A program made the position numbers and the translations under genes. Positions 18,063 through 28,113 of a stretch of DNA of 64,000 nucleotides are shown here, piece after piece (position 1 is the stretch's first letter; the number at the start of each line of letters is the position of its first letter). The DNA is from an uncultured Clostridium sp. (lineage in GTDB: Bacteria; Bacillota; Clostridia; TANB77; CAG-508). The stretch covers positions 1 through 64,000 of the forward strand of contig CAMMLJ010000003.1 in assembly GCA_946497695.1 (NCBI GenBank). The letters run 5' to 3'. The notes beneath the pieces were generated by a model, which worked only from the letters and a program-made list of their open reading frames with translations, did not search any database and was not told the origin of the DNA.

Positions 18063-18827
18063 TTACATACAAAATAATACTAATCTATCAATAATCTTTT
18101 CCCTCTTAGTAAAAAAATTAGTTTTTACGATTAATTTTTGAATTGGATTAAAAAAACATTCTATAAGTGGTATATTTTTTAGTTTAAATTTTACTTTAAT
18201 TGCATCACAAGTAAATAACTTACAAGTAATACATTGTGTAGAGCAATGCCTATCTACTAAATATGGACATTCCTTTAATTCTCCATTCATAGTTAGCGGA
18301 TGCTTAAATTTGTGGCAGCAGCCCATAGTTACTCTTTCGCTACAATTTCTCTTTCCTATACATACATCATCTTTAAAATCACAATAATTATTTTTCGCAA
18401 ATTCTTCATCTAACTCTTCACATACTTGGTCATAAATATATTCTATTTTTTTCCTTTTTTCTTTAATAAAAACTGCTTTTAAACATTTTATTATATCTAT
18501 TTTGCTTTCTTGGGTACTATCATCTATAATCTCACCTATTATTTTCTTTTCTTTGTATTCTAATCCTATATCAAGCTTCTTTCTATAGCAGTTTTTTAAT
18601 ATCTTTTGAATGTTTTTTATTATATTTTTTAAATTCGTATCTTTTTCTATTTTGATACTAAATAACACAGGTAGTTCTTTTAATTGAATTTTATTTTTCT
18701 TATCTTTTATTGTAATAATTTGATAAAACTGATTTTTCTTAGAATCGATAAATTTCTTTAATGCTCCTTTTTGAATAAAAATATCATATTCTTCATTTAG
18801 CTCTAAAACATCTTCATTCTCCTTCAA
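18063..18827 (-). CDS. Hypothetical Cys-rich protein next to an HExxH protein
   Basis: Unrecognised 254-residue protein. The first 150 residues are very Lys/Ile/Glu-rich. The C-terminal third has a dense cysteine cluster: CDFKDDVC, RNC, GCCHKF, CPYL, HCSTQCITCKLFTC, then a hydrophobic-basic end. Around twelve Cys and two His in 70 residues suggest zinc or Fe-S binding. It starts 2 nt after the stop of the HExxH gene with an RBS inside that gene (GAAGGGAGAAC), so the two are co-translated. Function unknown. Confidence 0.6.
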   Translation of the reverse strand: MKENEDVLELNEEYDIFIQKGALKKFIDSKKNQFYQIITIKDKKNKIQLKELPVLFSIKIEKDTNLKNIIKNIQKILKNCYRKKLDIGLEYKEKKIIGEIIDDSTQESKIDIIKCLKAVFIKEKRKKIEYIYDQVCEELDEEFAKNNYCDFKDDVCIGKRNCSERVTMGCCHKFKHPLTMNGELKECPYLVDRHCSTQCITCKLFTCDAIKVKFKLKNIPLIECFFNPIQKLIVKTNFFTKREKIIDRLVLFCM

Positions 18828-18829
18828 TT

Positions 18830-19570
18830 TTAATTTCGTTCTCCCTTCTCCTCATTAATTATAAAATCATTAAGATTTAATTTTTCTACTAATCTATTTA
18901 TGTTATTTGAAATATAATAACATAGTATTTGTTCAGGTTTTATTTGGCCTATTTTTATTTTGTATTCTATCCTTTTATTAATTTTTTCATATCTTTTATC
19001 ATTTATTTGCTCTTTTCCTGATACTACTGAATATAAATATTTTGAAACCCAATCATTTAATGCTTCATTAATTGATTCCATATGATTACTTTCAATTTTA
19101 TAAATACTTTCTTTATCATAATAATACTTATCAATGCAAATTCCACTTTTATGTTCTATTATTTGTTGTCCATTTGTTTGCATACTTTTCCATTCACTTG
19201 ATGCTAAAAAATGTGCTATTTCATGATATATAGCAAGAATTAACTTTTCTTCTTCATCATAATTTGCTACACTTAATATTGGATTAAGGCTACATAGTTT
19301 ATTATTCCTATACTGAGGAGGATATTCTAACAAAAAACATCTATGCCAGTTCTTCATCTTTATACTTCCACAATATTCTCCATCTTTCTCATAATAAAAA
19401 TTATATTCTATCTCTTTATCTTGTTTATTGGTAATCTTTACTTGTAATTGTTTATTCCTATCGTATAAACATCTCAATCTGTTTAAATCTATATTATATA
19501 TTGGGTTAGATAATTCCAATAAAACTTGATTAAGTATTCTTTTGATAAGTTGTATTCTATTTTCTTCCAT
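18830..19570 (-). CDS. Putative zinc metalloprotease-like protein (HExxH ... ExxxD)
   Basis: The 246-residue protein contains AIYHEIAHFLAS (HEIAH at residues 116-120) and, 49 residues later, NEALNDW (E169-x3-D173). HExxH followed by ExxxD at this spacing is the gluzincin zinc-site pattern, so a peptidase is plausible. There is no signal peptide or membrane helix, so it would act in the cytosol. I cannot place it in a named family, and proteolytic activity is inferred from the motif only. It is the first gene of a two-gene unit with the Cys-rich protein. Confidence 0.6.
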   Translation of the reverse strand: MEENRIQLIKRILNQVLLELSNPIYNIDLNRLRCLYDRNKQLQVKITNKQDKEIEYNFYYEKDGEYCGSIKMKNWHRCFLLEYPPQYRNNKLCSLNPILSVANYDEEEKLILAIYHEIAHFLASSEWKSMQTNGQQIIEHKSGICIDKYYYDKESIYKIESNHMESINEALNDWVSKYLYSVVSGKEQINDKRYEKINKRIEYKIKIGQIKPEQILCYYISNNINRLVEKLNLNDFIINEEKGERN

Positions 19571-19592
19571 ACTTCATCTCTCTTATATAAGG

Positions 19593-19620
19593 TTGTGGAC
19601 ACAGAAAAATCTGTGCCCAC
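19593..19620 (-). terminator. Hairpin after the 63-residue Cys-rich gene
   Basis: GTGGGCACAG / CTGTGTCCAC stem with an ATTTTT loop, 10 bp with one G:T pair; no T-run follows. Confidence 0.5.
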
Positions 19621-19630
19621 TCCATTCGCT

Positions 19631-19822
19631 TTAATTATACTGCTTGCAATAGCCATTAGGACTCACTTCTGAGCTGTCCAGCATGCACTCAAGCCATGTT
19701 CCGTGTGATGTGCTGTGCGAACAATTTGCACAACATTTATCACAGTTCATCTTTACCATATTTGTGAGCATGGTGTTTTTCCCTTTCTCACCTTTCCGTA
19801 AAATGTTTTTTCTGGCTTTCAT
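19631..19822 (-). CDS. Small Cys-rich hypothetical protein (63 residues)
   Basis: A basic N-terminus is followed by CDKCCANCSHSTSHGTWLEC and a further GYCKQYN end: CxxCCxxC plus two Cys, a zinc-ribbon-like or small metal-binding pattern. RBS GGAGGAGG lies 8 nt before ATG. The promoter (TTGACA-N17-TAATAT) and the hairpin after the stop make it a self-contained cassette. It looks richer in G+C than the flanking genes. Function unknown. Confidence 0.6.
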   Translation of the reverse strand: MKARKNILRKGEKGKNTMLTNMVKMNCDKCCANCSHSTSHGTWLECMLDSSEVSPNGYCKQYN

Positions 19823-19875
19823 CGTTTTTACCTCCTCCGTTAATTAAAGCACTTTCAGTTAACTACTACAGTTAT

Positions 19876-19904
19876 ATATTAACATTATTTTACAGTTATG
19901 TCAA
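19876..19904 (-). promoter_or_regulatory. Promoter of the 63-residue Cys-rich gene
   Basis: Minus strand: TTGACA, 17 nt, TAATAT. The sequence ATAACTGTA occurs twice, in the spacer and just after the -10, a possible operator repeat. Confidence 0.65.
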
Positions 19905-19915
19905 TATTTGCATTT

Positions 19916-22218
<2,303 letters not shown>

Positions 22219-22251
22219 ATCGCCATCTCCAATCATTGTCAATTCTGCTAT

Positions 22252-22280
22252 ATTATACTATATTTTCTAGTTTTTTACAA
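22252..22280 (-). promoter_or_regulatory. trpS promoter
   Basis: Minus strand: TTGTAA, 17 nt, TATAAT. The leader to the start codon is about 30 nt, too short for a T-box. Confidence 0.6.
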
Positions 22281-22352
22281 TTAAATTATAACTGAAATTT
22301 AAAATTCACTATTATAATAATAAATATTACGCGTATAATTTGTTATAAATGC

Positions 22353-22382
22353 AAAAAAGACAGGTGCTCAACCTGCCTTTTT
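22353..22382 (-). terminator. rplU-rpmA terminator
   Basis: Minus strand: AAAAAGGCAGGT / ACCTGTCTTTTTT, followed by TTGC. Confidence 0.8.
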
Positions 22383-22390
22383 AATAAATC

Positions 22391-22660
22391 TTAAGCATTA
22401 GCTGCTGTTTCTTCGTAAACACTTACTTGTTTCTTATTTTTTCCGAATTTTTCAAATTTTACAGTTCCATTAACTAATGCATATAATGTATCATCACTAC
22501 CAATTCCTACATTTTTACCTGGATGATATTTTGTTCCTCTTTGTCTAATAAGGATATTTCCAGCTAAAACGAATTGTCCATCTGCTTTTTTGACACCTAA
22601 ACGTTTTGACTCACTGTCTCTTCCGTTCTTAACACTACCTTGACCTTTTTTATGTGCCAT
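22391..22660 (-). CDS. rpmA: 50S ribosomal protein L27 (no Prp-cleaved extension)
   Basis: L27 reaches the peptidyl-transferase centre with its N-terminus. This copy begins [16 protein letters not shown], the mature-type start seen in Gram-negatives. Firmicute L27 normally carries a short hydrophobic N-terminal extension that the protease Prp (YsxB) removes. RBS GAAAGGAGTG before ATG leaves no room for such an extension. No prp gene lies in the 41 nt between rplU and rpmA, where it usually stands. The rest ([21 protein letters not shown]) is standard. Confidence 0.98.
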   Translation of the reverse strand: MAHKKGQGSVKNGRDSESKRLGVKKADGQFVLAGNILIRQRGTKYHPGKNVGIGSDDTLYALVNGTVKFEKFGKNKKQVSVYEETAANA

Positions 22661-22701
22661 TAAATTTCACTCCTTTCGTGGATAATATCTCTCTTTATAT
22701 C

Positions 22702-23040
22702 TTAAGCTTCTGCTTTAGCTTTTGCAGCAGCTGTTTTTATTGATGTAATTTCAACCTTTGTATATGGTTGTCTGTGACCTTGTGTTCTTCTGTAGTTCTT
22801 TTTAGCTTTGTATTTGTATACACGGATTTTCTTTCCTTTACCATGAGAAACTACTTTTCCTTCAACTTTTACACCTTTAACATTAGGAGTTCCTACTTCG
22901 ATTTTTCCATCATTAGATACTAAGATTACTTTATCGAATGTAACTTTTTTTCCTTCTTCTACGTCTAATTTTTCGAAGAATACTACATCTCCTTCTGCTA
23001 CTTTGTATTGTTTTCCACAACTTTCGATTATTGCGTACAT
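22702..23040 (-). CDS. rplU: 50S ribosomal protein L21
   Basis: Binds 23S rRNA next to L20. [14 protein letters not shown] start, [16 protein letters not shown] and [19 protein letters not shown] are family motifs. The start is the inner ATG (MYAII) because GGGAGG lies 11 nt upstream; the four-codon longer form would overlap that RBS. A structured leader with its own promoter precedes it. It is first in the operon with rpmA and without prp. Confidence 0.98.
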   Translation of the reverse strand: MYAIIESCGKQYKVAEGDVVFFEKLDVEEGKKVTFDKVILVSNDGKIEVGTPNVKGVKVEGKVVSHGKGKKIRVYKYKAKKNYRRTQGHRQPYTKVEITSIKTAAAKAKAEA

Positions 23041-23052
23041 TATAAAATGCAC

Positions 23053-23138
23053 CTCCCTATTTTTGTATACTCGCTAAGCATAAATACAAGGCAGTTAGCA
23101 TAGCTAACATTTAGTTGCCCGACCTAGGCGGCTTACAG
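23053..23138 (-). ncRNA. Probable L21 ribosomal-protein leader
   Basis: Between the promoter and rplU the minus strand reads CCTGTAAGCCGCCTAGGTCG, then a stem TTAGCTATGCTAA and a TGCTTAGCG segment. The conserved block GCCGCCTAGGTCGGGCAA, in front of rplU, matches what I remember of the Firmicute L21 leader. A covariance-model search would settle it. Confidence 0.6.
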
Positions 23139-23144
23139 GTAATT

Positions 23145-23174
23145 ATTTTACCATATCATTCCAAGTTTTGTCAA
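23145..23174 (-). promoter_or_regulatory. rplU promoter
   Basis: Minus strand: consensus TTGACA, 18 nt, TAAAAT with an extended -10 TGG. It begins right after the stop of the upstream kinase-like gene. Confidence 0.75.
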
Positions 23175-23178
23175 CCCC

Positions 23179-23712
23179 TTAATTAGCTTTATTTTGGATA
23201 TCTGCTAGCCATTCATTTAATTTTTTTCTTTTATGAAATATTATAACTTTTTCTTTAGCTATTTTATTAATATTTTCTTCGATTTTTTTGCGCTTTTTTG
23301 TCCTAAATGTAATCATATATTTTAAGAAATGCCAATCAATTCTTTCTTTACACCCAGGAAGTTCTTTTTTCTCTTTATTAAAATTACGTATTGTCCTTTC
23401 TAATACTCCTTTTATAATGCTAGTAGTAGAATAATCTAGCCAAATTACTAAATCTGCTCTTTCTAATCTTTTTGGTAATGTTCCTACATAATTTCCGTCA
23501 ATTATCCAGTATTCTTCTTTTACTTTCTCTATTATTATATTATCCCTTTCTTCAGTAGGTATTTTTTCCCAATTTGGTTTAAAATTCACACTATCTAAAT
23601 GAGTTACTGGTATTTTTAATATGTTAGATAATTGCTGTGCAAGTGTTGTTTTCCCTGTTCCAGGGCCTCCTACTATAGAAATTCTTTTTACATCTTTTAA
23701 TTCTTCTTTCAT
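23179..23712 (-). CDS. P-loop kinase-like protein (adenylate kinase/topology-modulation type)
   Basis: About 177 residues with Walker A GGPGTGKTTLAQQL, HLDSVNF, DGNYVGTLPKRLERADLVIWLD and a basic C-terminus. This is the pattern of the FlaR/'DNA topology modulation' small P-loop family, related to adenylate and shikimate kinases; the substrate is unknown. The start is at MKEELKD behind AAGGAG; the longer frame begins with no RBS. It stands directly upstream of the rplU promoter and is transcribed from further upstream. Confidence 0.85.
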   Translation of the reverse strand: MKEELKDVKRISIVGGPGTGKTTLAQQLSNILKIPVTHLDSVNFKPNWEKIPTEERDNIIIEKVKEEYWIIDGNYVGTLPKRLERADLVIWLDYSTTSIIKGVLERTIRNFNKEKKELPGCKERIDWHFLKYMITFRTKKRKKIEENINKIAKEKVIIFHKRKKLNEWLADIQNKAN

Positions 23713-23781
23713 AATCTTTCTCCTTAAACATTTTATTTTGTCTAATTTAGTCAATCGATTATTTTGTAATTTCTATTTACT

Positions 23782-23810
23782 TTGCACATTATATATGATA
23801 ACTTAATAAT
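23782..23810 (+). promoter_or_regulatory. Promoter of the 23836 gene
   Basis: TTGCAC, 17 nt, AATAAT; 25 nt before the start. Moderate match. Confidence 0.4.
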
Positions 23811-23835
23811 TATCAATCTATAGGAGGTATGTGCT

Positions 23836-24204
23836 ATGAAACGAAAAACAAAAAGATCACAATTGAATTCGTCTAAAGCACCAAAACCAGAAAGAGTTTT
23901 CACTCGGAATGATTTCGAAGTAAGACCTGTCACAAAAGAAGACAAATGGTGCCACTTCGAGGTAGGGCCTAATAAAGAGGCTCCTTATGGCTATATCGTT
24001 GCCATTCCGAATTACTCAAAAAAAATGAACCTTTCTCTTGGAGGAATAATAGTTCGGACAAGGCTTTTTAAAAAAGTTTGGTATCTGCAAGTGGTAGAGT
24101 CACCAGGATGCAGATGTTACCAATCTGCTGAATTAAAAAGAACTCACACCGGTAAGAAAAAGCGAGACGAAGATAAATTCTTGAATATCTCACGTCAGTT
24201 ATAA
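23836..24204 (+). CDS. Hypothetical basic protein, 122 residues, orphan
   Basis: Not recognised. Lys/Arg-rich N- and C-termini surround a beta-rich core with WCHFEVGPNKEAPYG and VVESPGCRCYQSAEL (Cys-x-Cys). RBS ATAGGAGG lies 7-8 nt before ATG. Own promoter, and an 18-bp perfect terminator directly follows the stop. It appears richer in G+C than the surrounding pseudouridine synthase and kinase genes. Confidence 0.6.
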   Translation: MKRKTKRSQLNSSKAPKPERVFTRNDFEVRPVTKEDKWCHFEVGPNKEAPYGYIVAIPNYSKKMNLSLGGIIVRTRLFKKVWYLQVVESPGCRCYQSAELKRTHTGKKKRDEDKFLNISRQL

Positions 24205-24215
24205 TCTTATCAGAA

Positions 24216-24265
24216 CAATAGAAAAATGCTGGAACTAGCGTTGCTAATCCAGCATTTTTCTATTG
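24216..24265 (+). terminator. Strong terminator with 18-bp stem
   Basis: The arms 24216-24233 and 24248-24265 (CAATAGAAAAATGCTGGA and its complement) pair perfectly around a 14-nt loop. The right arm overlaps the -35 of the next gene. Confidence 0.8.
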
Positions 24266-24291
24266 AAATTATACTAAAAAGAATTTATAAT
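24263..24291 (+). promoter_or_regulatory. Promoter of the pseudouridine synthase gene (leaderless)
   Basis: TTGAAA, exactly 17 nt, TATAAT. The -10 ends 9 nt before the ATG, so transcription should begin at or within a few bases of the start codon. Confidence 0.65.
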
Positions 24292-24300
24292 TATATTATT

Positions 24301-25179
24301 ATGAGAGATTTAGTTGTAGATAAAAAATATGATAATAAAAAATTAAGTAAATTATTACTAGATACATATCCCGCGTTAAAATATGGTACATTTGTTAAAG
24401 CTTTAAAGAAAAAAGATATTTTAATAAATGAAAAACGTGTATCTAAAGACTGTATTGTATATGAAAATGATAAGGTTAGGGTATATATTATAGATGATTT
24501 ACTTTATAAAAAATATGATGTTCCTGTAATATATGAAGACGATAATATAATAATTTTTAACAAACCTATAGATTTAGAAGTTACAGGTATCGATTCCTTA
24601 ACTACATATGTTAATGAAAATTATAGTCCAAAATTTATGCCATGTCACAGGTTAGATAGGAATACATCTGGCTTAATTATTTTTTCTAAAAACGATGAGG
24701 TTAATAATATTTTAATGGAAAAATTTAAAACTCACGAAATAGAAAAACGTTACATTACCAAAGTTGTTGGAATTCCAGCAAAACCGAAAGATACTTTAGT
24801 TCATTATTTATTTAAAGACAATAAAAAATCAATGGTTTATATTTCTGATAAACCAAAGACTGGATATAGAAAGATTATTACTTCATATAAAGTATTAAGT
24901 TCTGATAAAAAAGAAAATACTTCTATTTTAGATATTAATTTAGAAACTGGTAGAACTCATCAAATAAGAGCACATTTAGCATATATTGGTCATCCCATAA
25001 TAGGTGATGGAAAATATGGTAATAATCAAATAAATAAAAAATTTAATCAAAAAACACAATTATTATGTAGTTATTATATAAAATTTAATTTTAATTCAGA
25101 TGCAGGTGTTTTGAACTACTTAAATGGAAAAGAAATTAAACTGGATAATATTAGCTTTATATTAACTAAAAAGCCTTAG
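24301..25179 (+). CDS. RluA-family RNA pseudouridine synthase
   Basis: Converts uridine to pseudouridine in rRNA or tRNA. It has an N-terminal S4-like region (about 1-60), INKPIDLEVT, the catalytic HRLDRNTSGLIIFSK (HRLD with catalytic Asp) and TGRTHQIRAHLAYIGHPIIGDGKYG. No Shine-Dalgarno is present before ATG 24301, and the -10 ends 9 nt earlier. A longer in-frame start at 24226 lies in the terminator hairpin and is not credible. The precise rRNA site cannot be told. Confidence 0.92.
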   Translation: MRDLVVDKKYDNKKLSKLLLDTYPALKYGTFVKALKKKDILINEKRVSKDCIVYENDKVRVYIIDDLLYKKYDVPVIYEDDNIIIFNKPIDLEVTGIDSLTTYVNENYSPKFMPCHRLDRNTSGLIIFSKNDEVNNILMEKFKTHEIEKRYITKVVGIPAKPKDTLVHYLFKDNKKSMVYISDKPKTGYRKIITSYKVLSSDKKENTSILDINLETGRTHQIRAHLAYIGHPIIGDGKYGNNQINKKFNQKTQLLCSYYIKFNFNSDAGVLNYLNGKEIKLDNISFILTKKP

Positions 25180-25195
25180 TTTAAAACCTAAGGCT
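25172..25195 (+). terminator. Terminator of the pseudouridine synthase gene
   Basis: AGCCTTAG / CTAAGGCT stem (stop codon inside it) with CTTACTTTT after it. A repeat-family copy follows immediately. Confidence 0.7.
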
Positions 25196-25210
25196 CTTAC
25201 TTTTATAAAG

Positions 25211-25239
25211 AGGGAAAAAAGGAACGTCCCCAAATCCCT
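25211..25239 (-). repeat. Dispersed 29-bp repeat, minus orientation
   Basis: AGGGAAAAAAGGAACGTCCC continued by CAAATCCCT. Same family as the copies at 33159, 42196, 48811 and 63409. It lies between a convergent gene pair. Confidence 0.85.
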
Positions 25240-25240
25240 T

Positions 25241-27055
25241 TTAATCATTAAATATCTCGTAAAATTCTTTTTCTGTTATTTTTTCTTTTTCTAGCAATAC
25301 ATTTGCAACTGCATCTAATTTATCTCTGTGCTCTATTAATAGTTTTTGAGCATTTCTGTATGCTGTATCTATTAATATTTTAATTTCTGCACCTATCGCA
25401 TCTTGCATCTTTTCACCATATAAAATCATTTGATTTGGATTCTCTGAATCCTTTAATGATATTGGTCCAATTGTATCACTCATTCCATAAACAGTAATCA
25501 TGTCTCTTGCAATATTTGTAGCAACCTCTAAATCATTACTTGCTCCTGTTGATATATCATCTAAAACTAATTTTTCTGCTGCTCTACCACCTAATAATGC
25601 AATTAATTTTTCTTCCATTTCTGTTTTTGAAATATAGTATTTATCTTCATTGCTCTTGTACATTGTATATCCACCAGCGACACCTCTAGGTATGATAGAA
25701 ACTTCTTTTATATCATTTTGTGTTTCTAAGTATCTACTTACTACTGCATGTCCAGCTTCATGATATGCTGTTAATTTTTTATCTTTTTCTGATACAACTC
25801 TACTATGTTTTTCAAGACCTACTGTAACTTTCTTAATTGCCTCTTCTATATCATCTCTAGTAATAGAATCATGTTTATTTATTGTTGCTATAATTGCTGC
25901 TTCATTTAAGATATTAGCAAGTTCTGCACCAGTAAATCCTGCTGTATCTTCTGCAATATCTTTAAAGTCAACATTTTCATCAATCTTTTTATCTTTACTA
26001 TGAATTTTAAGAATTTCTTCTCTTCCTTTTTGATCAGGTGAATTTATTATTATTTGTCTATCAAATCTACCAGGTCTTAATAATGCTTTATCTAACATTT
26101 CTGGTCTATTAGTAGCTGCTAATACAATAATTGTTTCATCTGAATCAAAACCATCCATTTCTACAAGTAATTGATTTAATGTTTGGTTATTTTCTGATTC
26201 TGCTCCACTTGCATTTGTTCTTCTTGCACCTATTGCGTCTATTTCATCAATAAATACAATACATGGAGCCATCTTTCTTGCTTTTTCAAATAACTTTCTA
26301 ACTCTTGAAGCACCAAGTCCTGCAAACATTTCTATAAATTCTGAACCACTCATAGATATAAATGGTACATTTGCTTCACCAGCAATTGCTTTAGCAATTA
26401 ATGTTTTACCTGTACCTGGTTTACCACAAAGTAGGACTCCTCTTGGTACTTTAGCTCCCATTTTATAAAATTCTTCTGGTTTCTTTAAGAAATTAACTAT
26501 TTCAACCATTTCTTCTTTTTCTTCGTCAAGTCCTGCTACATCTTCGAATCTTACATTTGTATCTTTTTCTTCGCTATCATATACCTTACCTTTATCTCCT
26601 AGACCTTGCATTTTAAATAGCATTATTATTAATGCTATCATTAATAAAGTTGGTAAAACTGTAAAAATAGTATCTCCAATAGATAATAGTGCATTAGGCT
26701 TGTTCTGGATAACTTCCATCTCATTTCCTTGCTCTGTTTTTGTCTGAATATATTCTGTAAAAGCTTGTAAACTTGGTACTATCGTAGTTTTTTCTTCTTC
26801 TTCATCTTTCAATTTTACCTTTACTGTAGTACTTCCAGTTGTTAGCTCTATTTTTTCTACTGTATTATTATTTATATTTTGAATTAATTCTGTATATGGT
26901 AATACTAATTTGTCCTTTTCTTCACCATTACTACTATAAATTAGATATGCTGCTATAGACAAAGCAATAATAATTACTAATAGTATTATAGAAGAAATCC
27001 AAAACTTTTTTGAATCATTGTTGTTATCTTTGTTCTTATTTGAATTTTCCATCAA
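25241..27055 (-). CDS. ftsH: ATP-dependent zinc metalloprotease FtsH
   Basis: Membrane AAA+ protease degrading membrane and unstable proteins. Two membrane helices (about 18-41 and 128-147) flank an extracytoplasmic loop. The AAA domain follows with Walker A GKPGTGKT (211-218; most FtsH have GPPGTGKT), Walker B IVFIDEIDAIG and SRH TNRPEMLDKALLRPGRFDRQ. The pore loop reads MFAGLGAS. HEAGH (432-436) is the zinc site. Length 604 is normal. It is downstream of DUF1189 and alr on the same strand. Confidence 0.98.
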   Translation of the reverse strand: MMENSNKNKDNNNDSKKFWISSIILLVIIIALSIAAYLIYSSNGEEKDKLVLPYTELIQNINNNTVEKIELTTGSTTVKVKLKDEEEEKTTIVPSLQAFTEYIQTKTEQGNEMEVIQNKPNALLSIGDTIFTVLPTLLMIALIIMLFKMQGLGDKGKVYDSEEKDTNVRFEDVAGLDEEKEEMVEIVNFLKKPEEFYKMGAKVPRGVLLCGKPGTGKTLIAKAIAGEANVPFISMSGSEFIEMFAGLGASRVRKLFEKARKMAPCIVFIDEIDAIGARRTNASGAESENNQTLNQLLVEMDGFDSDETIIVLAATNRPEMLDKALLRPGRFDRQIIINSPDQKGREEILKIHSKDKKIDENVDFKDIAEDTAGFTGAELANILNEAAIIATINKHDSITRDDIEEAIKKVTVGLEKHSRVVSEKDKKLTAYHEAGHAVVSRYLETQNDIKEVSIIPRGVAGGYTMYKSNEDKYYISKTEMEEKLIALLGGRAAEKLVLDDISTGASNDLEVATNIARDMITVYGMSDTIGPISLKDSENPNQMILYGEKMQDAIGAEIKILIDTAYRNAQKLLIEHRDKLDAVANVLLEKEKITEKEFYEIFND

Positions 27056-27072
27056 AATGATATCCTCCTTAT

Positions 27073-28113
27073 CTATACTTCTCCATTAGCTTCTTTTCCT
27101 ACATTATTATCTTTTTCCTCTTTTTTATCATTTGATTCATCTTCTTTTTTATCTTTTTGTTCATCCTTTTCTTTTGGTTCTTGTTGTTCCTTTTCTTTTT
27201 CCTCTAATTGTTGTTTTAATTCTTTTTGTTTTTGTACTATAGTAGTTAATTCCATCTGTTGTTTAATTAGATTTTGACGTATTAAGAAAACAGCTGTAAT
27301 TACATATATATAAGCAATTCCTCTATACATAATATTAAAATATTTTATTTCAAATCCAGTTGTCATTAGCACTATAGCATATATTAATAAAAGTATAATT
27401 GGTAATGTCATAGCATGTACAGAAATATTTACTAGTGCTGAAACTTTCATCCTTACTCTTAGTAGCATTGCAACAATATTACTTAACAATGCAAGAATAA
27501 TTATATCTAATATACTCATAATTAAATATGTTATAAAGAATCCTAAAAATACTGTAAATGCTAAACTAATACATAATGAAATCATGTTGATACTATTAAT
27601 ATCATTTACAATATCCTGTTTAGTAAATTCATTTTTTCCATATATACTACCAATATCACTCATTGGTATCTCTTGTAAACCTGTTCCTGCATAACTATTT
27701 TTCAAATAAACTTTGTCTTTTAGTACAAGTACTCCTATATCATACAAATTTATTTTATCTTTATATTCGTTAATTTTAGTTTCATCTAAATCTTTTGTAT
27801 CTGCAATAATTAGTACTTGGTCAGCAATATTATCTATTGTGACTGTTTCATCACTTTTAACATCTAATATTCCATTTGAATAAGAAAAATCTGGAATATC
27901 ACTTGCTATAAAATTCTTTGCATTTGGAATTGTAACAACAACTTGTAAAACAGAAAATACTATTGCAATAATTACCGAAAATAGTATAGCTAATTTTAGA
28001 AAATAGAATATTCCTCTTTTCATCTCTTCTAATGCAAAATCTTGATATGAATCAAAATTAAATATACTATTTTTTATACTCTTAAAAAAACCTTGTTTTT
28101 TAGTTTTTTCCAT
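27073..28113 (-). CDS. DUF1189 membrane protein with long charged C-terminal tail
   Basis: A multi-helix membrane protein: helices at about 40-60 and several between 175 and 285, separated by an extracytoplasmic loop. The tail (about 295-346) is almost wholly Lys/Glu/Gln coiled coil and low-complexity. The N-terminal F-x-S-I-K-N-x-x-F-N-F-D-S-Y pattern is DUF1189. Its ATG overlaps the alr stop (TAATG), so it is translationally coupled to alr, and ftsH follows 17 nt later. Role unknown; context suggests envelope homeostasis. Confidence 0.88.
   Translation of the reverse strand: MEKTKKQGFFKSIKNSIFNFDSYQDFALEEMKRGIFYFLKLAILFSVIIAIVFSVLQVVVTIPNAKNFIASDIPDFSYSNGILDVKSDETVTIDNIADQVLIIADTKDLDETKINEYKDKINLYDIGVLVLKDKVYLKNSYAGTGLQEIPMSDIGSIYGKNEFTKQDIVNDINSINMISLCISLAFTVFLGFFITYLIMSILDIIILALLSNIVAMLLRVRMKVSALVNISVHAMTLPIILLLIYAIVLMTTGFEIKYFNIMYRGIAYIYVITAVFLIRQNLIKQQMELTTIVQKQKELKQQLEEKEKEQQEPKEKDEQKDKKEDESNDKKEEKDNNVGKEANGEV

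Noticed and set aside
24226..24300. Longer start for the pseudouridine synthase
   Set aside because: The upstream codons run through the terminator hairpin, and the promoter lies downstream of them.
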